A DNA stretch of 64,000 nt from contig NZ_ML137218.1 in NCBI RefSeq assembly GCF_004015795.1, positions 1,206,311-1,270,310 of the forward strand. Direction: 5' to 3'. The notes beneath the pieces were generated by a model, which worked only from the letters and a program-made list of their open reading frames with translations, searched no databases and had not been told where the DNA came from. This stretch comes from Falsirhodobacter deserti (GTDB lineage: Bacteria > Pseudomonadota > Alphaproteobacteria > Rhodobacterales > Rhodobacteraceae). This document shows, piece after piece, positions 24,251 to 32,692 of this stretch. Each line of letters opens with the position of its first letter. Position 1 is the first letter of the stretch. A program made the position numbers and the translations under genes.

Positions 24251-24673
24251 ATGTCGCTGGCGGACTACAACCGGAAGACGCGTGCAGCGGACGCTCGCCC
24301 GCAGGGAGGAATGATGCGTTCGCCCATATCGGGAGTGAGCCCGCCACCGCTCGGCACGCCCGAGACATGGCTCGTGGTCGAAACTCCCCATGCTTTCATG
24401 TATATCGATCAACTACCGCGCCGCCCCTCCATTGTCATGGCACGGTTCCGCGACATGAGCGGATCGCTGGTGGACTGCGTGCGACCCGACTGGATCCTTT
24501 GCCCGCTTTTCACAGACTCCTTTGACGCCTTCGACATCCTCCGCCACGTCTCGGAAGCGGAACACCAGCCCAATATAGGTGTCCTGACGCAGAAGTTGCC
24601 CAATGGGAGGATGGTGGAGGAGGAGCTGAAAGCCAGAGCCGGCCCCCTGAACGTCAGGATTCTGGCACTTTGA
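24251..24673 (+). CDS. Hypothetical protein, receiver-like without phospho-acceptor
   Basis: A 140-residue protein not recognised by family. Residues about 75-140 follow a receiver-like pattern: a strand (PDWILCPL), a helix rich in D/F (SFDAFDILRHV), a strand ending in LTQK, then a helix and strand. The position where a receiver has its aspartate holds Cys-Pro. It is divergent from the PhoR-like kinase across about 130 bases. A TTG at 24242 just after GGGGGGAAG is an alternative start. Function is unknown; a pseudo-receiver role is an inference from pattern only. Confidence 0.6.
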   Translation: MSLADYNRKTRAADARPQGGMMRSPISGVSPPPLGTPETWLVVETPHAFMYIDQLPRRPSIVMARFRDMSGSLVDCVRPDWILCPLFTDSFDAFDILRHVSEAEHQPNIGVLTQKLPNGRMVEEELKARAGPLNVRILAL

Positions 24674-24675
24674 CG

Positions 24676-25200
24676 TCAAGTATGGACCAGCCCCTCACGA
24701 AACCGGCGCATGTTCATCCGATAATTCCGCGCTGACAGGCGCAGGCGCGCAATCTCTTCTTCCGAAAGCATCCGCACCACGCGCCCCGGGCTTCCCATCA
24801 CAAGGGACCCGTCGGGAATCTCCTTCCCCTCGGTCACAAGGGCATTGGCCCCGATCAGGCAGCCAGAGCCGATCCGCGCGCCGTTCATGATCGTGGCGCC
24901 CATGCCGATCAATGTGCCATCGCCAATGGTGCAACCGTGAAGAAGCGCGCGGTGGCCGATGGTGCAATCGGCCCCCACCGCAAGCGGGAAATCCCAGTCG
25001 GTGTGCAGCACGGCGTTGTCCTGCACGTTGCTGCCCGCGCCGATGCGTATTTCCTCGTTGTCGCCGCGTATGACCGCACCAAACCAGATGCCGACCCCTT
25101 CGGCCAGCGCCACTTTCCCGATGACATGGGCGCCCGGCGCGATCCAGACATCGCCCGAGGCGGGGAGGCGTGGCGCGGTATCATCGAGGGTGTAGATCAT
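24676..25200 (-). CDS. Gamma-carbonic anhydrase family protein
   Basis: A 174-residue left-handed beta-helix protein with hexapeptide repeats and a C-terminal helix, trimeric in its family. The three zinc-binding histidines of the gamma class are present at H66, H83 and H88 ([14 protein letters not shown]). Family members include carbonic anhydrases and YrdA/PaaY-type proteins of unclear activity. It overlaps the gmk stop by four bases (ATGA), so it is co-transcribed with gmk. Confidence 0.88.
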   Translation of the reverse strand: MIYTLDDTAPRLPASGDVWIAPGAHVIGKVALAEGVGIWFGAVIRGDNEEIRIGAGSNVQDNAVLHTDWDFPLAVGADCTIGHRALLHGCTIGDGTLIGMGATIMNGARIGSGCLIGANALVTEGKEIPDGSLVMGSPGRVVRMLSEEEIARLRLSARNYRMNMRRFREGLVHT

Positions 25201-25832
25201 CTTCGTTCAAACTCCGCATTCATGCCGCGCACCACCTCTGTCAGGTCCGGCTGACGGTCGCGGCGCAGTCGTTCGGCGGTAAGTATAGCACGCAATTGCG
25301 CTTCGGCATGATCAATATCATGATTTATCAGAACATAATCATACTCAGCCCAATGCCCGATTTCATCGCGTGATTTGGCCATGCGGTGTGAGATCACTTC
25401 CTCGCTGTCCTGCCCGCGCCCGCGCAGACGGCGCTCCAGTTCCTCGATCGAGGGGGGAAGGATGAAGATCGACACGGCGTCGCGACCGAGGGCAGAGTTG
25501 CGGATCTGCTGCCCGCCCTGCCAATCCACGTCGAACAGCGTGTCCCGGCCTTCTGCCATCGCCTGTTCGACGGGTGCACGCGGGCTGCCATAGAAATTGC
25601 CGAACACTTCGGCATGTTCAAGCATCTGGCCATGGGCGACCATCTCCTGAAACTGCTCGCGCGTGCGGAAAAAGTAATCCTTGCCGTCCACCTCGCCCTG
25701 GCGCGGTCCGCGGGTGGTGGCCGAGACGGAAAAGCTGATATCGGGATCCCATGCCATCAGGCGCTTCGACAGCGTGGATTTTCCCGCCCCCGAGGGAGAG
25801 GAAAGTATCAAGAGAAGTCCGCGCCGCATCAT
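25197..25832 (-). CDS. gmk: Guanylate kinase
   Basis: A 211-residue enzyme that phosphorylates GMP to GDP. The P-loop [10 protein letters not shown] is at residues 11-20, followed by the GMP-binding segment [10 protein letters not shown] and the YGSP loop with VDWQG. Length is normal. It is the upstream member of a two-gene unit with the carbonic anhydrase homologue. A possible 25-residue ORF with a strong ribosome site lies 51 bases upstream on the same strand. Confidence 0.96.
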   Translation of the reverse strand: MMRRGLLLILSSPSGAGKSTLSKRLMAWDPDISFSVSATTRGPRQGEVDGKDYFFRTREQFQEMVAHGQMLEHAEVFGNFYGSPRAPVEQAMAEGRDTLFDVDWQGGQQIRNSALGRDAVSIFILPPSIEELERRLRGRGQDSEEVISHRMAKSRDEIGHWAEYDYVLINHDIDHAEAQLRAILTAERLRRDRQPDLTEVVRGMNAEFERR

Positions 25833-25883
25833 CTTGTCCGTTCTGGTTCCGTTACCGGCATCTGGCCCCGCCAGTGCAAGAGG

Positions 25884-25961
25884 TCAAGCAGGATCGACGC
25901 GCATGGCCGGCGGGGTGGTGATTAACGAATTGGTTACCATTAACTGTTCATTCATCTTCAT
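25884..25961 (-). CDS. Possible 25-residue small ORF upstream of gmk
   Basis: An ATG at 25961 preceded by GGGGGA at 7-base spacing opens 25 codons ending in TGA at 25884, just before gmk. The segment is AT-richer than its surroundings and includes two TTA codons, which look rare in this genome. It may instead be promoter DNA for the flanking divergent genes. No family is recognised. Confidence 0.25.
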   Translation of the reverse strand: MKMNEQLMVTNSLITTPPAMRVDPA

Positions 25962-26042
25962 GCGGAATTCCCCCTGATTGCTGCTATCTCGGGGCAAGTG
26001 GAAGCGTGGACAGAGTTTCGCGTTCAGCGAAAAGGTGTTTGG

Positions 26043-26696
26043 ATGATCGTCGAATTTCCGATGGGCAAAGTTCAGGCAGGCATGGCGAAGCGGCACCAGG
26101 CCGTCACCCGCCTTCGCGCCTACTGGCAAAGCCTGCGCCGGAATGGCGATGTGCCGCATCGTTCCGATATCGCTCCTGCGAACATCCCGTGGGCATTGGC
26201 AAACACCTTCATGATCGAACGTCGGAAGGTGGGCGTTACCCGCTTCCGTCTTGGCTGCGCTGTTCTGGAAGAGGTGATGGGCATGGATCTGCGCGGCATG
26301 CCCTTCCTGTCGCTGATCGACCCTGAAAAGCGCGATGCCTGTACCCCGCAGATCGAGGAGGTGTTCGAAGCCCCCGGCGTCCTTGATCTTTCGCTTGAAG
26401 GCGTATCCCCGCCGGGGCGGGCGCGTCTGGGTGCGCGGCTGCTGCTTTTGCCGGTGCGAAGCGAGCGCGGCATCGATCTGGCGCTTGGCTGCATCGAAAC
26501 CGAAGGGCTGGTCGGCGCCGCTCCGCGCCGGTTCCATCCCGTCCGCGCCGATTTCCAGCACGCTTTCGAAACCCTGCCGGCCGCCGCCGGCTTCGCCGAG
26601 CCGGCAACCCCCTTCCAGCCGACCTCGGCCGCTCAGGCAGGCCTGCGGCTGGCCCACCCCGTCGATCATAAAATTTCCAGTATCGACCTAGAATAA
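26043..26696 (+). CDS. PAS-domain protein (PAS_5 family)
   Basis: A 217-residue cytoplasmic protein whose central part (about residues 20-165, from LRAYWQSLRR through the FRLGCAVLEEVMGMDLRG core) matches the alphaproteobacterial PAS_5 domain. No output domain is visible. The C-terminal 40 residues look unstructured. The start at 26043 follows AAAGGTG; a GTG 45 bases earlier is less likely. It stands alone, divergent from gmk, with an AT-rich stretch at about 25919-25960 as its probable promoter. Relatives in Caulobacter-type bacteria take part in regulation, but no role can be assigned here. Confidence 0.75.
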   Translation: MIVEFPMGKVQAGMAKRHQAVTRLRAYWQSLRRNGDVPHRSDIAPANIPWALANTFMIERRKVGVTRFRLGCAVLEEVMGMDLRGMPFLSLIDPEKRDACTPQIEEVFEAPGVLDLSLEGVSPPGRARLGARLLLLPVRSERGIDLALGCIETEGLVGAAPRRFHPVRADFQHAFETLPAAAGFAEPATPFQPTSAAQAGLRLAHPVDHKISSIDLE

Positions 26697-26814
26697 CAAT
26701 AAAGATGCGAACGGCCACTGGTTTGTGGAAATAAAGCGTTGACCCTTGCCGGATCCTCCCTTACCTACCAGCGGACGGCAGGTGGGCTGTTGCCCTGTGC
26801 ATAACCGTTTGGCC

Positions 26815-26830
26815 GGTGATAACGATCACC
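26815..26830 (+). promoter_or_regulatory. Palindrome in the ilvB leader
   Basis: GGTGAT (26815-26820), spacer AACG, and ATCACC (26825-26830) form a perfect 6-base inverted repeat 42 bases before the ilvB start. It could be an operator or a small RNA hairpin. A further GGGC-TGTT-GCCC stem lies about 30 bases upstream. No leader peptide rich in Leu, Val or Ile codons was found. Confidence 0.3.
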
Positions 26831-26871
26831 CCGACGCGCCCTGCCCCGATAACCAGACGGAGAACCCGACG

Positions 26872-28620
26872 ATGCGGATGAGCGGTGCGAAAATGGTGGT
26901 GCAGGCCCTGAAAGATCAGGGCGTCGAAGTTGTCTTCGGCTATCCTGGCGGCGCTGTCCTGCCCATCTATGACGAGCTTTTTCAGCAGAACGACATCCGC
27001 CACATTCTTGTGCGGCACGAACAGGGTGCGGTGCACATGGCCGAAGGCTATGCCCGTTCCACCGGCAAACCCGGGGTGGTTCTCGTCACCTCCGGCCCCG
27101 GTGCAACGAACGCCGTGACCGGCCTGACGGATGCACTGCTGGATTCGATCCCGCTGGTCGTTCTGTCGGGACAGGTCCCCACCTTCCTGATCGGCACGGA
27201 TGGCTTCCAAGAGGCGGACACGGTGGGCATCACCCGCCCCTGCACCAAGCATAACTGGCTGGTGAAGGACACGGAAAAGCTTGCCGCGACCATCCACGAA
27301 GGATTCCACGTCGCCACGAAGGGCCGCCCGGGCCCGGTGCTGATCGATATTCCGAAGGACATCCAGTTCGCGGAAGGCACCTATGTCGCGCCGGATGCGA
27401 TCCGCGTGCCCCATTATCAGCCCCGAACCGCGCCCGACATGGATGCCGTGGCGCAACTGGTGCAGATGATCGAAACGGCCGAACGGCCCGTGTTCTATAC
27501 GGGGGGGGGCGTCATCAACTCCGGCCCCGAGGCAAGCCGCCTGCTGCGCGAAATCGCGGATGCGGCGAACATCCCCGTCACCTCCACTCTCATGGGGCTG
27601 GGCGCATATCCCGCCAGCGGCAAGGGCTGGCTGGGCATGCTTGGCATGCACGGGCTGTACGAGGCGAACATGGCCATGCACGGCTGCGACCTGATGGTCA
27701 GCATCGGTGCGCGCTTCGACGACCGTGTGACGGGCCGCCTTGCCGATTTCTCGCCCAATTCGAAGAAGGTCCATATCGACATCGATCCTTCCTCGATCAA
27801 CAAGATCATCCATGTCGATCTTGGCATCGTGGGCGATGTTGGCAAGACGCTGGCCGAAGTGCTGCGCGTCTGGACCGAACGCGGCCGGAAGGTGAAGACC
27901 GAGGCGCTGGCCAGCTGGAACCGGCAGGTTGCGGAATGGAAGGCCGTGCGCTGCCTGACCTACAAACCCTCCTCCTCCACCATCAAGCCGCAATACGCGC
28001 TTGAACGGCTGGAAGCGCTGACCAAGGACATGGACCGCTATATCACGACCGAGGTGGGCCAGCACCAGATGTGGGCCGCGCAGTTCCTCGGGTTCGAGGA
28101 TCCGAACCGCTGGATGACCTCGGGCGGCCTTGGCACCATGGGATATGGACTGCCCGCCTCTATCGGCGTGCAGATCGCGCATCCCGACGCGCTGGTCATC
28201 AACGTGGCTGGTGAAGCGTCTTGGCTGATGAACATGCAGGAAATGGGCACGGCGATGCAATTCCGTGCGCCGGTGAAGCAGTTCATCCTGAACAACGAAC
28301 GCCTTGGCATGGTCCGCCAATGGCAGGAACTGATCCACGGCGAACGCTACAGCCATTCGTGGTCGGAAAGCCTGCCGGACTTCGTGAAACTGGCCGAAGC
28401 CTTCGGCTGCAAGGGCATCCAGTGCAAGGATCCTGCCGATCTGGACGATGCGATCATGGAAATGATCCGCTATGACGGGCCGGTGATCTTCGACTGCCTT
28501 GTGGAAAAGCACGAGAACTGCTTCCCCATGATCCCGTCGGGCAAGGCACATAACGAAATGCTGCTGGGCGAAGCGGAAACGCAGGGCGTCATCGAAACGC
28601 ACGGCGCGGCACTGGTCTGA
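26872..28620 (+). CDS. ilvB: Acetolactate synthase large subunit
   Basis: A 582-residue ThDP enzyme that makes acetolactate for valine, leucine and isoleucine synthesis. The catalytic glutamate is E50 (RHEQGAVHMAEGYAR), and the FAD/substrate region GFQEADTVGITRPCTKHN is present. The ThDP-Mg motif, usually GD(G/A)S, reads GEAS at residues 447-450. A run of nine G bases at 27501-27509 encodes part of TGGGV. The ATG at 26872 has GGAG upstream. It is followed after 11 bases by ilvN. Confidence 0.95.
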   Translation: MRMSGAKMVVQALKDQGVEVVFGYPGGAVLPIYDELFQQNDIRHILVRHEQGAVHMAEGYARSTGKPGVVLVTSGPGATNAVTGLTDALLDSIPLVVLSGQVPTFLIGTDGFQEADTVGITRPCTKHNWLVKDTEKLAATIHEGFHVATKGRPGPVLIDIPKDIQFAEGTYVAPDAIRVPHYQPRTAPDMDAVAQLVQMIETAERPVFYTGGGVINSGPEASRLLREIADAANIPVTSTLMGLGAYPASGKGWLGMLGMHGLYEANMAMHGCDLMVSIGARFDDRVTGRLADFSPNSKKVHIDIDPSSINKIIHVDLGIVGDVGKTLAEVLRVWTERGRKVKTEALASWNRQVAEWKAVRCLTYKPSSSTIKPQYALERLEALTKDMDRYITTEVGQHQMWAAQFLGFEDPNRWMTSGGLGTMGYGLPASIGVQIAHPDALVINVAGEASWLMNMQEMGTAMQFRAPVKQFILNNERLGMVRQWQELIHGERYSHSWSESLPDFVKLAEAFGCKGIQCKDPADLDDAIMEMIRYDGPVIFDCLVEKHENCFPMIPSGKAHNEMLLGEAETQGVIETHGAALV

Positions 28621-28631
28621 GGGGGAACGCC

Positions 28632-29162
28632 ATGAACAAGAGCGCTTATCACATGCGGGACGCCAACGGAGAGATCATCGAGGCGCACACGCTTGCCCTG
28701 ATGGTCGATAACGAAAGCGGGGTGCTTGCCCGCGTGATCGGCCTTTTCTCGGGCCGCGGTTACAACATCGAAAGCCTTACCGTGGCCGAGGTGGACCATG
28801 AAGGCCGCCGGTCGCGCATCACGGTTGTCACCACCGGCACCGCGATCGTGATCGAACAGATCAAGGCGCAGCTTGGCCGCCTTGTTCCCGTGCACGAGGT
28901 GCATGACCTGACAGTCGAAGGCCCCGCCGTGCAGCGCGAGCTTGCGCTTTTCAAGGTGGTCGGAAGCGGCGATGCCCGTATCGAAGCGCTGCGACTTGCA
29001 GAGATCTTCCGCGCCAATGTGGTGGATTCCACGCTGGAGAGCTTCGTCTTCGAAATGACGGGCACCGCCGAGAAGATCGATGCCTTCGCGGATCTTATGC
29101 GCCCGCTTGGCCTGCGTGAGATTGCACGGACGGGCGTGGCCGCCCTGTCGCGCGGCGTTTAA
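28632..29162 (+). CDS. ilvN: Acetolactate synthase regulatory subunit
   Basis: A 176-residue small subunit that confers valine feedback control on IlvB. The N-terminal ACT domain is clear (LALMVDNESGVLARVIGLFSGRGYNIESL, about residues 20-48, read here in two overlapping parts), and the C-terminal ALS_ss domain follows. It is co-transcribed with ilvB. Its TAA shares the tetranucleotide TTAA with the stop of the convergent ccmH. Confidence 0.95.
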   Translation: MNKSAYHMRDANGEIIEAHTLALMVDNESGVLARVIGLFSGRGYNIESLTVAEVDHEGRRSRITVVTTGTAIVIEQIKAQLGRLVPVHEVHDLTVEGPAVQRELALFKVVGSGDARIEALRLAEIFRANVVDSTLESFVFEMTGTAEKIDAFADLMRPLGLREIARTGVAALSRGV

Positions 29163-29602
29163 CCCTTCAGGATCTGGTCCAGACGGGCTTTTTCCTTATC
29201 CGAAAGCGGCTCGGTCGGGCCGGTGCGGCGGCGGCGCAGGTAAAGCGCGGCAATGCCCGCCCCGCCCAGAAGCAGCAGCGGCCCTGCCGCCCAAAGCAGC
29301 AGGGTCGTGCCCCGCGCGGGCGGCGAAAGCAGTACGTATTCGCCGTAACGGTCCACGACGAAATCAGAAACTTCAGCGTCGGTGTCGCCCGCCTGCAGCC
29401 GCTCGCGCACCAGCAGGCGCAGATCGCGGGCGATGCTGGCGTTGCTGTCGTCGATACTCTCGTTCCGGCAAACGGGGCAGCGAAGGCCGGCACTGATGTC
29501 GCGGGCGCGGGCCTCCAGCACGGGATCGGAAAGTATCTCATCGGGCTGCACGGCAAAGGCAGGACCGGCCAGCACAAGCATCACAAGCAGCGCACGGATC
29601 AT
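29159..29602 (-). CDS. ccmH: Cytochrome c maturation protein CcmH
   Basis: A 147-residue apocytochrome c thiol-reduction protein (CcmH/CycL). A signal peptide or membrane anchor occupies residues 1-18, the redox motif LRCPVC has C42 and C45, and a C-terminal membrane helix lies at about 97-120 followed by a cytoplasmic tail. It works in the periplasm to keep the haem-binding cysteines reduced. It overlaps ccmF by ATGA. This is the short, single-domain alphaproteobacterial form; a CcmI-type TPR part is separate and not in the window. Confidence 0.94.
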   Translation of the reverse strand: MIRALLVMLVLAGPAFAVQPDEILSDPVLEARARDISAGLRCPVCRNESIDDSNASIARDLRLLVRERLQAGDTDAEVSDFVVDRYGEYVLLSPPARGTTLLLWAAGPLLLLGGAGIAALYLRRRRTGPTEPLSDKEKARLDQILKG

Positions 29603-31572
29603 TCGGCACCCACCACGACAGGGGCACGCCGTGCCGCGCCAGCTGCCACGCGATACCGCCGATCTGTCAGGCTGATGATGCCGCCAAGGGCCATCAGGAA
29701 GGCACCGCCCCAGATCCAGTTGGCAAAGGGTTTGATATATCCGCGCACGGCATAACCACCCCCATCCTGTGCATCGCCGATCACCAGATAGATGTCGCGC
29801 AGCAGGCCGTGGTCGATCCCCGCTTCGGTTGTGGGCATTCCGGCAACCGGATAGATGCGCTTTTCCGGATGCAGGACGGTTACGGTCGCTCCGCCACGCT
29901 CCACTCGCATCTCGGCGATGGTCGTGAAGTAGTTGGAGCCTTCGCCCTCCCGCACATCCTGCAACGTGATGGTATAGGGGCCAAGATCATAGCTTTCCCC
30001 TTCGCGCAGCACACGAATATCCTCCACCTGCCAGGCAAGAATGGCGCTGATGCCGAAAATGCTGACGGCGAAACCGAAATGGGCGACGGCCTTGCCCCAG
30101 TCGGCCCGCGGCAGGCGGCGCAGGCGGCGAAACCTGTCGCCCAGCGCGCCGCGGCCCGTGCGCTGCCACAGGTCGATCAGCACCCCCGCCCCGACCCAAG
30201 TGGCAAGCCCGACCCCGATCGGGCCCAGCGCCGACCGTCCGCTTTGCATCGCCCAGACCAGCGCCCCCAGCGCAACGGCAAGCACCAATGCACCGCGCAA
30301 CGTGCGCAGCGCGCGCCCCAGTTCGGCCCGCTTCCACGGGATCAGCCCCCCGATGGGCAGGGCCAGCGCGATGCCGATCATGAAAGGCGTGAAGGCCGCG
30401 TTGAAGAAAGGCGCGCCGACGGAAAGTGTACGGTTCCACACGATCTCGGCGATAAGGGGCCAGATCGTGCCGATGAACACCACGAAACAGGAAACCGTCA
30501 GCAGCAGGTTGTTCAGCACCAGCCCGCTTTCGCGGCTGACGGTGGAAAAGACGCCCTTCGCCTCCATCGTGCCGGCGCGGGCGGTGAACAACGTCAACGC
30601 GCCGCCCATGAAGATGCCAAGGATGACAAGGATGAACATCCCGCGATCGGGGTCGCTGGCAAAGGCGTGGACGGATGTGATGACACCTGACCGCACGATG
30701 AACGTGCCGATCAGCGAAAAGCCGAAGGCGAGGATCGCCAACAGGATCGTCCACGCCTTCAGTGATTCACGCTTTTCCACGACGATCGCGGAATGCAGCA
30801 GCGCAGACCCGATCAGCCACGGCATGAACGAGGCGTTTTCGACCGGATCCCAGAACCAGAACCCGCCCCAGCCAAGCTCGTAATATGCCCACCACGACCC
30901 CAGCGCGATGCCAACGGACAGGAACATCCACGCCGCCAGCGTCCAAGGGCGCACCCAGCGGCCCCAGGCGGCATCGACCCGGCCCTCAAGCAGGGCGGCA
31001 ACCGCGAAGGAGAATGGCATGCTCATCCCCACATAACCGAGGTAAAGGAACGGCGGGTGGAAGGCGAGGCCGGGATCCTGCAGCAGCGGGTTCAGATCCT
31101 GCCCGTTGAAGGGCGGCACCGCCAGCCGCAGGAACGGGTTGGACGTCAGAAGCATGAACAGGATGAACGCCACCGCGATCATGGCCTGCACCGCCAGAAC
31201 CCGTGCCCTCAGCCGGTCCGGCAGGTTGCCCCCGAACCACGCCACCAGCGCCCCGTAAAGCGCAAGGATCAGGGTCCACAGCAGCAAAGAGCCTTCATGG
31301 TTCCCCCAGACGCCTGAAATCTTGTAGATCAGCGGCTTCAGCGTGTGCGAATTCTCCACCACCAGCTTCAGCGAGAAGTCCGAGGTGACGAATGCATGCG
31401 TTAGCGCGGCAAAGGAAAAGCCGATCAGCAAAAGCTGGATCTTCGCCGCCGGACCGGCCATCGCCATCCAGCCGGACCAGCTCTTATGTGCACCCACCAG
31501 CGGGATCACCGATTGCAGGGCGGCAACAAACAGCGCAAGGACCAGAGTGAAGTGTCCCAGTTCTGTTAGCAT
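29599..31572 (-). CDS. ccmF: Cytochrome c haem lyase subunit CcmF
   Basis: A 657-residue polytopic membrane protein with many hydrophobic segments. The tryptophan-rich WWD domain is at about residues 226-250 (GSWWAYYELGWGGFWFWDP). It attaches haem to apocytochrome c with CcmH. It is upstream of and overlaps ccmH. The commonly adjacent ccmE and ccmG genes are not present here; upstream lies a divergent arginase gene. Confidence 0.95.
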   Translation of the reverse strand: MLTELGHFTLVLALFVAALQSVIPLVGAHKSWSGWMAMAGPAAKIQLLLIGFSFAALTHAFVTSDFSLKLVVENSHTLKPLIYKISGVWGNHEGSLLLWTLILALYGALVAWFGGNLPDRLRARVLAVQAMIAVAFILFMLLTSNPFLRLAVPPFNGQDLNPLLQDPGLAFHPPFLYLGYVGMSMPFSFAVAALLEGRVDAAWGRWVRPWTLAAWMFLSVGIALGSWWAYYELGWGGFWFWDPVENASFMPWLIGSALLHSAIVVEKRESLKAWTILLAILAFGFSLIGTFIVRSGVITSVHAFASDPDRGMFILVILGIFMGGALTLFTARAGTMEAKGVFSTVSRESGLVLNNLLLTVSCFVVFIGTIWPLIAEIVWNRTLSVGAPFFNAAFTPFMIGIALALPIGGLIPWKRAELGRALRTLRGALVLAVALGALVWAMQSGRSALGPIGVGLATWVGAGVLIDLWQRTGRGALGDRFRRLRRLPRADWGKAVAHFGFAVSIFGISAILAWQVEDIRVLREGESYDLGPYTITLQDVREGEGSNYFTTIAEMRVERGGATVTVLHPEKRIYPVAGMPTTEAGIDHGLLRDIYLVIGDAQDGGGYAVRGYIKPFANWIWGGAFLMALGGIISLTDRRYRVAAGAARRAPVVVGAE

Positions 31573-31609
31573 TCAGGGCTCCCTTGCTGCGGCAGCGCGA
31601 CCTTAAACG

Positions 31610-31637
31610 GGGATGCGCCGATATTGAATAGCATCCC
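31610..31637. promoter_or_regulatory. Inverted repeat between ccmF and the arginase gene
   Basis: GGGATGC (31610-31616) and GCATCCC (31631-31637) are perfect inverted 7-mers separated by 14 AT-rich bases, in the 110-base divergent region. Spacing of about two helical turns suits a dimeric regulator; no specific regulator can be named. Confidence 0.3.
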
Positions 31638-31682
31638 GCGAAGGTGATCCTATGTTGCGACGGGAACTGCGAAGGAGGATAG

Positions 31683-32609
31683 ATGAAACATTCCTGCATC
31701 CTGATCGGCGCTCCGGTCGACAGTGGCCAACGGCGCGCGGGCTGCCTGATGGGGCCCGCAGCTTATCGCGTGGCCGGGCTTGGCGCGACTCTGACCGCGC
31801 TTGGTCACGGGGTGGAGGATCGCGGCGACGTCGCCCTGCCCCCGCTGAGGGAGGTTTCGGGCTCCAACGCCGCCGTGCATGACCTTGCCGAAACCGTCGG
31901 CTGGACCGAGGCCTTGTCGGCCACCGTCCAGTCCGCCCTGTCCGACGGCGGCTTTCCGGTGGTGATGGGCGGGGATCATTCGCTTGCCCTCGGTTCCGTT
32001 GCGGGGGCTGCGGCCCATGCCCACGCGGTGGGGCGCCCGCTGTTCCTTCTGTGGCTGGACGCCCATTCGGATTTCCACACCCCGCACACCACGACATCGG
32101 GGAACCTGCACGGAACGCCCGTCGCCTATATCGCCGGGCGCGAGGGGTTCGAAGCCTTCCCCCCGTTCCCCGCCCCGCTGCCGCCGCGCAACATCTGCCT
32201 GTTCGGCATCCGGTCGGTCGATCCCGAGGAACATGCTGCCCTTCTGGATCATGAGATCGAGATAAACGACATGCGGGTGCTGGATGAATTCGGGATCGTC
32301 GCCCCCCTGCGCTCGTTCCTTGACAAGGTGCGCGAGGCGGACGGGATGCTGCACGTCTCGCTGGATGTGGATTTCCTTGATCCCTCCATCGCACCTGCCG
32401 TCGGCACCACGGTTCCGGGCGGCACCACCTTCCGCGAGGCGCATCTGGTGATGGAGCTGTTGCACGAATCCGGCCTTGTCACCTCGCTTGACCTGGTGGA
32501 ACTGAACCCTTTTCTGGATGAACGCGGGCGCACGGCGAAGATGATGGTGGATCTTGTGGGGTCCTTGATGGGACGCAAGGTTTTTGACCGTCCGACCCGC
32601 AGCTTCTGA
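31683..32609 (+). CDS. rocF: Arginase
   Basis: A 308-residue ureohydrolase that hydrolyses arginine to ornithine and urea with a binuclear Mn centre. Metal ligands are visible as H99 in GGDHS, D126/H128/D130 in DAHSD, and D228/D230 in SLDVDFLDP. The N-terminus [11 protein letters not shown] is arginase-like rather than agmatinase-like. It has a strong GAAGGAGG ribosome site and a palindrome upstream. Ornithine made here could feed the ornithine decarboxylase at 51100-52245 and the OlsB-type acyltransferase at 38636. Confidence 0.9.
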   Translation: MKHSCILIGAPVDSGQRRAGCLMGPAAYRVAGLGATLTALGHGVEDRGDVALPPLREVSGSNAAVHDLAETVGWTEALSATVQSALSDGGFPVVMGGDHSLALGSVAGAAAHAHAVGRPLFLLWLDAHSDFHTPHTTTSGNLHGTPVAYIAGREGFEAFPPFPAPLPPRNICLFGIRSVDPEEHAALLDHEIEINDMRVLDEFGIVAPLRSFLDKVREADGMLHVSLDVDFLDPSIAPAVGTTVPGGTTFREAHLVMELLHESGLVTSLDLVELNPFLDERGRTAKMMVDLVGSLMGRKVFDRPTRSF

Positions 32610-32630
32610 GGGTCGTTTTACCCGCCGCCA

Positions 32631-32667
32631 TTGTGCCGACTGGCCCCTGCGGCTATAGTCGGCACAA
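32631..32667 (+). promoter_or_regulatory. gyrA promoter overlaid by a perfect inverted repeat
   Basis: TTGTGCCGACT (32631-32641) and AGTCGGCACAA (32657-32667) are perfect 11-base inverted repeats with a 15-base spacer. A -35-like TTGTGC (32631-32636) and a -10-like TATAGT (32654-32659) lie within it at 17-base spacing, about 35 bases before the gyrA start. The repeat could be an operator or a supercoiling-sensitive structure. Confidence 0.5.
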
Positions 32668-32692
32668 CGGAAAAACCAGAAAGCGCGCAGAC

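Noticed and set aside
25921-25945. TTAAC elements resembling a CtrA site upstream of the PAS gene
   Set aside because: The two TTAA motifs are 14 bases apart instead of 7, and the element at the correct distance reads GTTA.
26705-26734. A 9-codon ATG frame upstream of ilvB as an attenuation leader peptide
   Set aside because: It has no ribosome site, only one Leu codon and no run of branched-chain codons, and no terminator/antiterminator pair could be drawn.
26739-26767. TTGACC followed at 17 bases by TACCTA as an ilvB promoter
   Set aside because: The -35 is good, but the -10 matches at only two positions, so it was not listed as a feature.
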